Assembly (NCBI GenBank): GCA_018262135.1
Contig: JAGTSD010000118.1
Coordinates: forward strand, 1-6,153
Source of the DNA: Pseudomonadota bacterium
GTDB lineage: Bacteria > Pseudomonadota > Gammaproteobacteria > Competibacterales > Competibacteraceae
DNA: 6,153 nt
Reading direction: 5' to 3'
Positions 1 to 6,153 of this stretch are shown here, piece by piece. Below the pieces are notes generated by a model that was given only the letters and a program-made list of their open reading frames with translations, ran no database searches and had not been told where the DNA came from. The position numbers and the translations under genes are program-made. Within the stretch, counting starts at the first letter, position 1, and every line of letters begins with the position of its first letter.

Positions 1-1
1 C

Positions 2-674
<673 letters not shown>

Positions 675-675
<1 letters not shown>

Positions 676-1175
676 TGCGCGACGCCGAACCCCTGATCGA
701 AACCATGGCCGGCCAACTGCGCGAGCTGCTGGCCGAGCGCGATATTACCGAACCCATGCTGGTCGGCATCCATACCGGCGGCGTCTGGATCGCCGAACGG
801 CTGCGCCAGTTGCTCGGCATCGCCGCTCCACTCGGCCAACTGGATATTTCCTTCTACCGCGACGACTTCAACCGGATCGGCGTCAACCGGCGGGTCCGGC
901 CCTCGGAACTGCCGTTCGATGTGGACGGCCGCCATCTGGTGCTGGTGGACGACGTTCTCAACACCGGCCGCACTATCCGCGCCGCGCTGAACGAGCTGTT
1001 CGACTACGGCCGGCCCGCCTCGGTACTGCTGGCAGTGCTGGTGGACCGCGGTGGCCGCGAGTTGCCGATCGAAGCCCAGGTGGTCGGCGCCCGACTGAAG
1101 GTGCCCGTGGATCAGGAGGTGCAGTTGACCGGCCCCGAACTCTTGCAACTGGTCATTCAGCAAATCACCCCATGA
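675..1175 (+). CDS. pyrR: PyrR-type pyrimidine operon regulator / uracil phosphoribosyltransferase homologue
   Basis: 166 residues, close to Bacillus PyrR (about 180). In Bacillus, PyrR binds pyr mRNA with UMP to promote attenuation and also makes UMP from uracil and PRPP. Here the type I phosphoribosyltransferase fold is clear: [16 protein letters not shown] (28-43), DISFYRDDF (57-65), the PRPP loop [13 protein letters not shown] (88-100) and [11 protein letters not shown] (121-131). GGAG at 662-665 lies 9 nt before the ATG, which overlaps the ruvX stop (TGATG). The stop overlaps pyrB (ATGA), so the two are probably translationally coupled. Set against Bacillus PyrR from memory, His140, Arg146 and Lys152 of the RNA-binding face become Gly, Glu and Ala, while Arg141 is kept. 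There is no intergenic leader for an attenuator before pyrB. I infer that mRNA-binding attenuation as in Bacillus is unlikely; enzyme activity cannot be judged from sequence alone. Confidence 0.95.
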
Positions 1176-2152
1176 GCGCCACGCACTTCCAACTGGACCC
1201 GCAGGGCCGCCTGCTGCACTTCCTGACCATCGAAGGGCTGACCCGCCGCCACCTGACCGACATTCTCGATACCGCCGAATCGCTGCACGGCGTGGCCGAG
1301 CGCCGGGTCAAGAAGCTGCCCACCTTGCACGGCAAGACCGTGGTCAATCTGTTCTTCGAGGCCAGTACCCGCACCCGCACCACCTTCGAACTGGCGGCCA
1401 AGCGGCTGTCGGCGGACGTGCTGACCCTCAACATCGCCACTTCGTCGGCGGTTAAGGGCGAAACCCTGCTCGACACCCTGCGCAACATCGAAGCGATGCA
1501 GTGCGACATGTTTGTGGTGCGCCACGAGCAGAGCGGCGCAGCCGAATTCATCGCCCGCCACGTCAAGCCGCACATCGCCGTCCTCAACGCCGGCGACGGC
1601 CGCCACGCCCATCCGACCCAGGCGATGCTGGACGTATTCACCATCCGCCGCCACAAGCCGGATTTCTCCCGCCTGCAAGTCGCCATCGTCGGCGACATCC
1701 TGCACTCGCGGGTGGCCCGTTCGCTGATCCACGCCCTCAATATTCTCGGCGCTGGCGAAATTCGAGTGGTCGGGCCGCGCACCCTGTTGCCGGCCCAGGT
1801 CGAAACGCTGGGCGCGCGGGTATTTTACGACCCGGCCCAGGGTCTGCGGGATGTGGACGTGGTGGTGATGCTGCGCTTACAGAAGGAGCGGATGGAAGGG
1901 GCACTGCTACCCAGCGAACAGGAATTTTTCCAACGCTACGGCCTGACCGAGGAGCGACTGGCGCTGGCCAAGCCGGATGTGCTCGTCATGCACCCCGGCC
2001 CCATCAATCGCGGAGTGGAAATAGACTCGCGGGTCGCCGACGGGCCGCGCTCGGTCATTCTGGAACAGGTCACCAACGGCATCGCGGTGCGAATGGCGAT
2101 CATGTCCATCACCCTGGGCAACCACGCCCGCCCGGCCGGGGAGACCCCCTGA
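1172..2152 (+). CDS. pyrB: Aspartate carbamoyltransferase catalytic chain
   Basis: 326 residues. Catalyses carbamoyl phosphate + L-aspartate to N-carbamoyl-aspartate, the committed step of de novo pyrimidine synthesis, in the cytoplasm. The active-site set looks complete: the carbamoyl-phosphate motif STRTRTTFE (65-73), the mobile loop SSAVKGETL with Ser and Lys (91-99), VVRHEQ (115-120), HPTQ (147-150), [12 protein letters not shown] (173-184), the aspartate-binding MLRLQKERM (233-241) and [10 protein letters not shown] (274-283). The frame is open upstream to 437, but homology begins only at the ATG at 1172, which overlaps the pyrR stop (ATGA) and has no strong Shine-Dalgarno sequence, consistent with coupling. 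The gene right after it encodes a degenerate dihydroorotase, the arrangement of the Pseudomonas-type class in which catalytic chains form a dodecamer with PyrC'. No pyrI (regulatory chain) is seen. Confidence 0.97.
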   Translation: MSATHFQLDPQGRLLHFLTIEGLTRRHLTDILDTAESLHGVAERRVKKLPTLHGKTVVNLFFEASTRTRTTFELAAKRLSADVLTLNIATSSAVKGETLLDTLRNIEAMQCDMFVVRHEQSGAAEFIARHVKPHIAVLNAGDGRHAHPTQAMLDVFTIRRHKPDFSRLQVAIVGDILHSRVARSLIHALNILGAGEIRVVGPRTLLPAQVETLGARVFYDPAQGLRDVDVVVMLRLQKERMEGALLPSEQEFFQRYGLTEERLALAKPDVLVMHPGPINRGVEIDSRVADGPRSVILEQVTNGIAVRMAIMSITLGNHARPAGETP

Positions 2153-3423
2153 TGCACATCCTGATCGAGGGCGGCCGGGTGATTGATCCGGCCCATCAAT
2201 TCGACGCCATCACCGATCTTTTCGTCGCCGTGGGACGGATCGCCGGCTTGGGTTACCCACCGGCTGGATTCAAGGCCGAACGGGTCATCGACGCCCGTGG
2301 CCGCATCGTCTGTCCCGGCCTGATCGACCTCTGCGCCCGGTTGCGCGAGCCGGGGCAGGAACACAAGGCCACCATCGCCACCGAAGCCCGGGCCGCGGCG
2401 GCCGGTGGCATCACTACCCTGGTCTGCCCCCCCGACACCGACCCGGTGATCGATGAACCGGCAGTGGTGGAACTGATTCGCCGCCGCGCCAAGGCCGCCG
2501 GGCACGCCCGGGTATTGACGCTGGGCGCGCTGACTCACCGGCTGCGCGGCGAACGGCTGGCGGAAATGGCGGCGCTCAAGGACGCCGGTTGCGTCGGCGT
2601 CGGCGACGGCGGCCACCCCATCGCCAACACCCGCGTCCTGCGCCGGGCGCTGGAATACGCCGCTACCTTTGACCTGACCGTGTTCCTGACTCCGCTCGAT
2701 CCCGAACTGGGTTCCGGTCTGGCCCATGAAGGCCAGGTCGCTACCCGGATGGGGTTGTCGGGCATTCCGGCGGCGGCGGAAACGGGGATCATTGCCCGCG
2801 ATCTGGAACTGGTCCGCGACCTCGGCGTGCGCGTGCATTTTGGCCGGCTGTCCAGTGCTCGTTCGGTGGAACTGGTGGCGCGCGCCCAGGCCGAAGGTCT
2901 GCCGGTGACCGCCGACGTCGCGGTTCACCACCTGCATCTAAGCGAAAACGACCTGGCCGGTTTTGACAGCCGCTGCCATGTCCGGCCGCCGCTGCGCGGT
3001 CCGCGCGACCGGGATGCGCTCCGGGCCGGCCTGGCCAGCGACGTGCTCGGCATGTTGTGCTCCGACCACCGGCCGCACGAGCCGGACGCCAAGCAGGCGC
3101 CGTTTGGCGATACCGAACCGGGCATTTCCGGGCTGGATACCCTGCTGGCGCTGAGCCTGCGGCTGGTGCGGGACGGCGTGCTGCCGCTGCCGGCGCTGAT
3201 CGAACGGCTCACCTGGGGGCCGGCGCATATTCTGGGGCTGGATCGGGGCCATCTCGGCATCGGCGCCCCCGCTGACGTTTGCGTGTTCGATCCGGATGCC
3301 GACTGGCTCGTGACCGCCGACACCCTGCGCAGTCGTGGCCAGAACAGCCCCTTTATCGGGTGGCACCTGCAAGGGCGGGTCACGCACACCCTGCTGGAAG
3401 GGCGCGTGGTGTACGAGGTGTGA
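2152..3423 (+). CDS. pyrC': Inactive dihydroorotase-like protein, PyrC' (ATCase partner subunit)
   Basis: 423 residues, full length for a type I dihydroorotase, with the amidohydrolase barrel intact: PGLIDLCARLREPG (55-68), AAAGGITTLVCPPDT (82-96), GIPAAAETGIIARDLELV (204-221), CSDHRPH (303-309) and the C-terminal beta piece near GAPADVCVFD (371-380). The metal ligands are lost. The HxH motif is Cys-Ala-Arg (61-63), the third His is Thr180 and the fourth is Arg232. Only Asp152 and Asp305 remain. It should therefore not hydrolyse dihydroorotate. In Pseudomonas such PyrC' chains are needed to assemble active ATCase with PyrB, and I infer the same role here. GGGGAG at 2138-2143 sits 8 nt before the ATG, which overlaps the pyrB stop (TGATG). 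The reading frame is undamaged and the flanking substrate-site segments are kept, so this is not a decaying pseudogene. It is the last gene of the operon. Confidence 0.93.
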   Translation: MHILIEGGRVIDPAHQFDAITDLFVAVGRIAGLGYPPAGFKAERVIDARGRIVCPGLIDLCARLREPGQEHKATIATEARAAAAGGITTLVCPPDTDPVIDEPAVVELIRRRAKAAGHARVLTLGALTHRLRGERLAEMAALKDAGCVGVGDGGHPIANTRVLRRALEYAATFDLTVFLTPLDPELGSGLAHEGQVATRMGLSGIPAAAETGIIARDLELVRDLGVRVHFGRLSSARSVELVARAQAEGLPVTADVAVHHLHLSENDLAGFDSRCHVRPPLRGPRDRDALRAGLASDVLGMLCSDHRPHEPDAKQAPFGDTEPGISGLDTLLALSLRLVRDGVLPLPALIERLTWGPAHILGLDRGHLGIGAPADVCVFDPDADWLVTADTLRSRGQNSPFIGWHLQGRVTHTLLEGRVVYEV

Positions 3424-3440
3424 AGTTTGAATTCGCACGC

Positions 3441-3470
3441 CGCCGCAGTCTGACGATTCAGGCAGCGGCG
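3441..3470. terminator. Candidate two-way terminator hairpin between pyrC' and pilT
   Basis: An inverted repeat fills the 59-base convergent gap. CGCCGC (3441-3446) pairs with GCGGCG (3465-3470). After one A-A mismatch (3447/3464) the stem continues with GTCTGA (3448-3453) against TCAGGC (3458-3463), including one G-T pair, closing a 4-base CGAT loop. That gives 12 pairs around a single mismatch. Neither side has a clear T-run, so it is not a textbook intrinsic terminator. Its place between convergent stops suggests it ends or separates both transcripts. Confidence 0.5.
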
Positions 3471-3482
3471 CGGTCAGGTCGT

Positions 3483-4526
3483 TCACATCGTCCTGAACGA
3501 GGTCTTGTTCTGAGCATAGGTGAGCGCTTCGTCGCGGGTGACGGTCCCCTTCTTGATCAACTCCAGCAGGTGCTGGTCGAGCGTCTGCATCCCGGAGGCT
3601 GCGCCGGTCTGAATGGATGAATACATCTGCGCGACCTTGTCCTCGCGGATCAGATTGCGGATAGCCGGAATGCCGACCATGATCTCCCAAGCCGCAGTAC
3701 GGCCCCCACCCTTCTTCTTGAGCAGCGCCTGGGAGATGACCGCCCGCAACGACTCGGACAGCATCGAACGCACCATCGGCTTCTCGCCGGCCGGAAACAC
3801 GTCAATAATGCGATCAATGGTCTTGGGCGCGGAACTGGTGTGCAGGGTACCAAACACGAGGTGACCCGTTTCGGCGGCAGTCAGTGCCAACCGAATGGTT
3901 TCCTGATCGCGCATTTCCCCAACCAGAATGATGTCCGGGTCCTCGCGCAGTGCCGAGCGCAGTGCCTCGTTAAAACCGAGCGTGTCGCGATGTACCTCGC
4001 GCTGGTTGATCAGGCAGCGCTGGCTCTGGTGGACGAACTCGATCGGATCCTCGATGGTCAGGATGTGGCCGTACTCGTTCTTGTTGATATGGTCAATCAT
4101 CGCCGCCAGGGTCGTGGACTTGCCCGAGCCGGTGGGACCGGTGACCAGAATCAGCCCGCGCGGGACGTTGATCAGCTCCCGGAACACCGGGGGACACCCG
4201 AGATCTTCCAGCGTCAGGATCTTGGTGGGAATGGTGCGGAATACCCCGGCCGCGCCCCGATCCTGGTTGAAAGCGTTGACGCGGAACCGGGCCAGTTTCG
4301 GAATCTCGAACGAGAAGTCGCATTCCAGAAATTCGTCGTAATCCTTGCGCTGCTTATCGTTCATGATGTCGTAGATCAGGCCGTGGACCTGCTTGTGCTC
4401 CAACGCCGGCACGTTGATGCGGCGGACATCGCCGTCCACCCGGATCATCGGCGGCAGGCCAGCCGACAGATGCAGGTCCGAAGCATTATTCTGGACAGAA
4501 AAGGTCAACAGTTCGTCGAGGTTCAT
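3483..4526 (-). CDS. pilT: Type IV pilus retraction ATPase PilT
   Basis: 347 residues, the usual length. The hexameric cytoplasmic motor at the pilus base powers pilus retraction for twitching motility, surface sensing and DNA uptake. Motifs in order: N-terminal PAS-like domain with NNASDLHLSAG (13-23), Walker A GPTGSGKST (130-138), Asp box TIEDPIEF (157-164), Walker B IILVGEMRD (199-207), His box with H222 and H229 in HLVFGTLHT (222-230), and the retraction hallmark AIRNLIRE (288-295), which separates PilT from PilB and PilU. The ATG at 4526 has GGGAG (4539-4535) 8 nt upstream. It is divergent from yggS and converges on pyrC'. In Pseudomonas pilU follows pilT; here the gap after the stop is too small for it. 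Other pilus genes must lie elsewhere. Confidence 0.97.
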   Translation of the reverse strand: MNLDELLTFSVQNNASDLHLSAGLPPMIRVDGDVRRINVPALEHKQVHGLIYDIMNDKQRKDYDEFLECDFSFEIPKLARFRVNAFNQDRGAAGVFRTIPTKILTLEDLGCPPVFRELINVPRGLILVTGPTGSGKSTTLAAMIDHINKNEYGHILTIEDPIEFVHQSQRCLINQREVHRDTLGFNEALRSALREDPDIILVGEMRDQETIRLALTAAETGHLVFGTLHTSSAPKTIDRIIDVFPAGEKPMVRSMLSESLRAVISQALLKKKGGGRTAAWEIMVGIPAIRNLIREDKVAQMYSSIQTGAASGMQTLDQHLLELIKKGTVTRDEALTYAQNKTSFRTM

Positions 4527-4654
4527 GGCGATTGCTCCCGCAAAAGCGTTGGATGGCGGCCCGCTGGCGACGCGCCGCTGAATCGGATTTCAAATTAGTA
4601 TATATCTACCGAAAGCCTCATGACCGTGCCCCTCACTTCGGGAATCCAGCCACC
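4527..4654. promoter_or_regulatory. Divergent pilT / yggS control region with AT-rich island
   Basis: These 128 bases separate two divergent start codons, so promoters for both genes should lie here. The only AT-rich stretch in the surrounding GC-rich DNA is about 4586-4609. It offers TATACT on the minus strand (4602 to 4597) as a possible -10 box for pilT, and TAGTAT (4596-4601) or TATATA (4599-4604) on the plus strand for yggS. I find no convincing -35 box at the right distance on either strand, and no clear sigma-54 element. The pilT Shine-Dalgarno GGGAG is at 4539-4535 (minus strand). For yggS only a weak GGGA at 4640-4643 is seen. Direction and exact promoter remain unassigned. Confidence 0.4.
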
Positions 4655-5341
4655 ATGACCACCGACTTCGCCGACCGCCTCCACGCCGTGCGGGACCGCA
4701 TCCGCGCCGCCGAGCGCCGCTTCCAGCGCCCGCCAGGTGCGGTGCGGCTGCTGGCAGTTAGCAAAATCCAGCCGGCCGCCGCCATCGCGGCGATGGCGGC
4801 GGCCGGCCAGACCTGTTTTGGGGAAAACTACGTCCAGGAAGCACTGGACAAAATGGCCGCACTGGCGGCTCTGGCGCTGGAATGGCATTTCATCGGCCCG
4901 ATCCAGGCCAACAAGACTCGTGGCATTGCGGAGCATTTCGCCTGGGTCCATAGCGTGGACCGGCTGAAAATCGCCGAGCGGCTGAGCGCGCAACGGCCTG
5001 AATCCCTGCCACCCTTGAATGTGTGCTTGCAGGTCAACATTGACCGGGAACCCACCAAGCACGGCCTGGACCCGATGGCCGTAAGCGGGATCGCCGCCGC
5101 AGTCGCGGCGCTGCCACGATTGCGGCTGCGCGGCCTGATGGCGATTCCGGCGCCGGCGGCGGATTTCTCCGCACAGCGCCCCGCTTTAGCCCGGCTGCGA
5201 ATCCTGCAAGAGCAACTCATCGCCGCCGGCCTGGCGCTGGACACCCTCTCGATGGGCATGTCCGACGACCTGGAAGCCGCCATCGCCGAGGGAGCCACCC
5301 TGGTTCGCGTGGGCACGGCCCTGTTCGGACCGCGCCGCTAA
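4655..5341 (+). CDS. yggS: YggS/PROSC family pyridoxal phosphate homeostasis protein
   Basis: 228 residues, as expected (E. coli YggS 234). The family is a single-domain PLP-binding barrel without known catalytic activity that keeps vitamin B6 and amino/keto acid pools balanced. The PLP lysine is K37 in LLAVSKIQP (32-40). Other family motifs are CFGENYVQEALDK (54-66), WHFIGPIQANKTR (77-89), VHSVDR (98-103), QVNIDREPTKHG (126-137), RGLMAIP (159-165), SMGMSDDLEAAIAEG (199-213) and VRVGTALFG (217-225). The frame is open upstream to 4532, but the family N-terminus fits the ATG at 4655; the Shine-Dalgarno sequence (GGGA, 11 nt) is weak. It lies two genes before proC on the same strand, a common proteobacterial linkage. 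An Ala-rich helix just after K37 is encoded by a perfect 37-base palindrome. Confidence 0.96.
   Translation: MTTDFADRLHAVRDRIRAAERRFQRPPGAVRLLAVSKIQPAAAIAAMAAAGQTCFGENYVQEALDKMAALAALALEWHFIGPIQANKTRGIAEHFAWVHSVDRLKIAERLSAQRPESLPPLNVCLQVNIDREPTKHGLDPMAVSGIAAAVAALPRLRLRGLMAIPAPAADFSAQRPALARLRILQEQLIAAGLALDTLSMGMSDDLEAAIAEGATLVRVGTALFGPRR
4771..4807. repeat. Perfect 18-bp inverted repeat inside yggS
   Basis: Bases 4771-4788 are the exact reverse complement of 4790-4807, around a single central G at 4789 (left arm begins GCCGGCCGCC, right arm ends GGCGGCCGGC). It encodes the Ala-rich segment P-A-A-A-I-A-A-M-A-A-A-G, about residues 40-51. Alanine codons GCC and GCG are mutually complementary, so part of the symmetry comes from composition, but 18 matched pairs without a mismatch is unusual. 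The transcript could form a very stable hairpin early in the coding region. Confidence 0.9.
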
Positions 5342-5353
5342 CCGACGGCTTTA

Positions 5354-5366
5354 CGCTATGCTAGCG
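5354..5366. promoter_or_regulatory. Candidate -10 box and small inverted repeat upstream of the small secreted protein gene
   Basis: CGCTA (5354-5358) and TAGCG (5362-5366) form a 5-bp inverted repeat with a TGC spacer. It contains TATGCT (5357-5362), which matches the sigma-70 -10 consensus at 4 of 6 positions. A transcript from it would begin near 5369, giving a leader of about 36 bases before the preferred ATG at 5405. No good -35 box is visible, since that region is the GC-rich end of yggS. It may be a weak internal promoter or a short operator, or chance. Confidence 0.3.
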
Positions 5367-5404
5367 CCATGATGACTCAACTGCGCCGTTCCGAGAATCT
5401 CACC

Positions 5405-5791
5405 ATGTCGTCATCCCGTCCCCCATTCGCTCCCGCCACGCGTGGCGGGTTACCCGGCCTGTTACTGCTGGTGGTTCCGCTCCTGCTGGGCGCGGACGAC
5501 CAATACTTGCGCGAAATCGAGGACGAAGCCCGGCGGCAGGCGACAACCCTGATCACCAGCCCGTTGCAGTCAACGGCCCCCTCGGCCGGCGCCAGAACCG
5601 ACCAACTGGCGGCAGGTCTGGATCAAGCGGCTTTCGAACAGGCGCTGCGCCAGAACTTGCCGGGTACCTTCGCGCTCTACGAGCAACTCGATACCAGTCG
5701 CAAACAACAGGTCTACCGGATTTACCAGAATAACAACCAGCTCGCCCATATCAGCGAACAGGTTGCCCAACTGCTGGGCGGCAAACCCTGA
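5405..5791 (+). CDS. Small exported protein of unknown function
   Basis: 128 residues from the ATG at 5405. I do not recognise a named family. Residues 1-16 carry arginines, followed by a hydrophobic core LPGLLLLVVPLLLGA (16-30). This looks like a Sec signal peptide with likely cleavage around A30/D31, or else a membrane anchor. The mature part begins with acidic DDQYLREIEDEA (31-42), continues with a Ser/Ala/Thr-rich linker (about 48-65) and ends in a charged, Gln-rich helical region: FEQALRQNLPGTFALYEQL (78-96), then KQQVYRIYQNNNQLAHISEQV (100-120). There is no Cys, so it is neither a lipoprotein nor disulfide-bonded. The ATGs at 5369 and 5372 are in frame but have no Shine-Dalgarno sequence; GAGA at 5393-5396 precedes 5405. 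It sits between yggS and proC on the same strand. I have an impression of similar short proteins in other gammaproteobacteria but cannot assign a role. Confidence 0.75.
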   Translation: MSSSRPPFAPATRGGLPGLLLLVVPLLLGADDQYLREIEDEARRQATTLITSPLQSTAPSAGARTDQLAAGLDQAAFEQALRQNLPGTFALYEQLDTSRKQQVYRIYQNNNQLAHISEQVAQLLGGKP

Positions 5792-5870
5792 ACCAAACGA
5801 GAGGCTCCATCGCCAACGAGCGTCCGGTTTGGCCCGGATGCCAACCAGGTCTTCAATCCACGAGGCGGAA

Positions 5871-6153
5871 ATGAAAGACACTTCCATTGCCTTTATCGGC
5901 GGCGGCAACATGGCTCGCAGCCTTATCGGCGGTCTGATCGCCGGCGGCAGCGACCCCGATCAGCTCTGGGTCGCCGAACCCAATGCCGACCAGCGCGAAT
6001 TTCTGCGCAGTCGTTTCGGCGTCCATACCGGCGCCGATAACCCGGATATCGCCACCAGGGCCGAAGTGGTCGTGCTGGCGGTCAAGCCCCAGATTCTGCA
6101 AGGCGTCGCCCGGCAGCTTGCCCCGGCGATCCAGGCGCGCCAACCGCTGGTGA
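5871..6153 (+). CDS. proC: Pyrroline-5-carboxylate reductase, N-terminal part (runs off window)
   Basis: The first 94 codons of a protein that is about 270 residues in E. coli. It reduces 1-pyrroline-5-carboxylate to L-proline with NAD(P)H, the last step of proline synthesis, in the cytoplasm. The dinucleotide-binding Rossmann start is clear: SIAFIGGGNMARSLIGGL (5-22) with the GxGxxA-like GGGNMA. Next come WVAEPNADQREFL (33-45) and the second strand-loop AEVVVLAVKPQ (67-77), whose VKPQ is typical of ProC. The ATG at 5871 is preceded by GAGGCGGA (5862-5869). An in-frame ATG at 5838 would add 11 residues with no family match. It lies 79 bases after the small exported protein gene and probably shares its transcript. 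No stop is reached; the frame is open to the last base. Confidence 0.95.
   Translation, partial: MKDTSIAFIGGGNMARSLIGGLIAGGSDPDQLWVAEPNADQREFLRSRFGVHTGADNPDIATRAEVVVLAVKPQILQGVARQLAPAIQARQPLV

Noticed and set aside
1501..2151. Long in-frame extension upstream of pyrC' (frame open for 640 codons in total), suggesting a fusion
   Set aside because: It overlaps pyrB in another frame with composition typical of a GC-rich shadow. The real start is the ATG at 2152, with GGGGAG 8 nt upstream.
1936..2937. 333-codon minus-strand open frame opposite pyrB and pyrC'
   Set aside because: It is antisense to two well-recognised genes, with no recognisable motifs and His/Gln/Gly/Asp-rich mirror-frame composition.
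3840..4598. 252-codon plus-strand open frame opposite pilT
   Set aside because: It lies fully antisense to pilT with all motifs on the other strand, and its content mirrors pilT codons.
5369..5404. Earlier ATGs (5369, 5372) as the start of the small exported protein
   Set aside because: They have no Shine-Dalgarno sequence and lie where a transcript from the candidate -10 box would begin. The ATG at 5405 has GAGA upstream and leaves a better-shaped signal peptide.
5793..5832. Inverted repeat CCAAAC / GTTTGG between the small protein gene and proC, with an inner GCTC/GAGC pair
   Set aside because: The stems are short (6 and 4 pairs) with 5-base internal loops on each side and a 10-base loop, and no T-run follows. 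Too weak to call a terminator or riboswitch.

Overview
The window is high-GC chromosomal DNA, most likely from a gammaproteobacterium. Three things support this: a type IV pilus retraction ATPase gene (pilT) divergent from the yggS - small protein - proC cluster, a ruvX-pyrR-pyrB-pyrC' run, and an ATCase partnered with a degenerate dihydroorotase, as in Pseudomonas. From memory, the P. aeruginosa PAO1 neighbourhood has the same order (yqgE, yqgF/ruvX, pyrR, pyrB, pyrC', then pilU, pilT, yggS, proC). The genus cannot be fixed from the sequence; a Competibacter-like lineage is only a guess.

Left edge (2-217): the C-terminal part of an IS110-family transposase, cut by the window start. Its stop lies inside or against the start of ruvX, where Pseudomonas-type genomes would have yqgE (algH).

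205-3423, plus strand: ruvX, pyrR, pyrB and pyrC', each overlapping the next by 1 or 4 bases (TGATG, ATGA, TGATG). This is one translationally coupled operon for de novo pyrimidine synthesis, plus a nuclease-fold housekeeping protein. PyrB looks catalytically intact. PyrC' has lost all four histidine metal ligands of active dihydroorotases, so it is probably a structural partner of PyrB, and a working dihydroorotase should be encoded elsewhere. PyrR keeps its PRPP-binding loop but not several residues that Bacillus PyrR uses to bind RNA.

3424-3482: a short convergent gap holding a GC-rich hairpin, a candidate two-way terminator. 3483-4526, minus strand: complete pilT. No pilU follows it.

4527-4654: a divergent control region with an AT-rich island. 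Plus strand after that: yggS (4655-5341), which contains a perfect 18-bp inverted repeat; a small secreted protein of unknown function (5405-5791); and the first 94 codons of proC (5871 to the window end). Apart from the IS tail this is ordinary core genome, and I see no sign of a new multi-gene system. The most useful points are the pseudo-dihydroorotase, the altered PyrR surface, the IS110 junction at ruvX, the large palindrome in yggS, and the uncharacterised exported protein.
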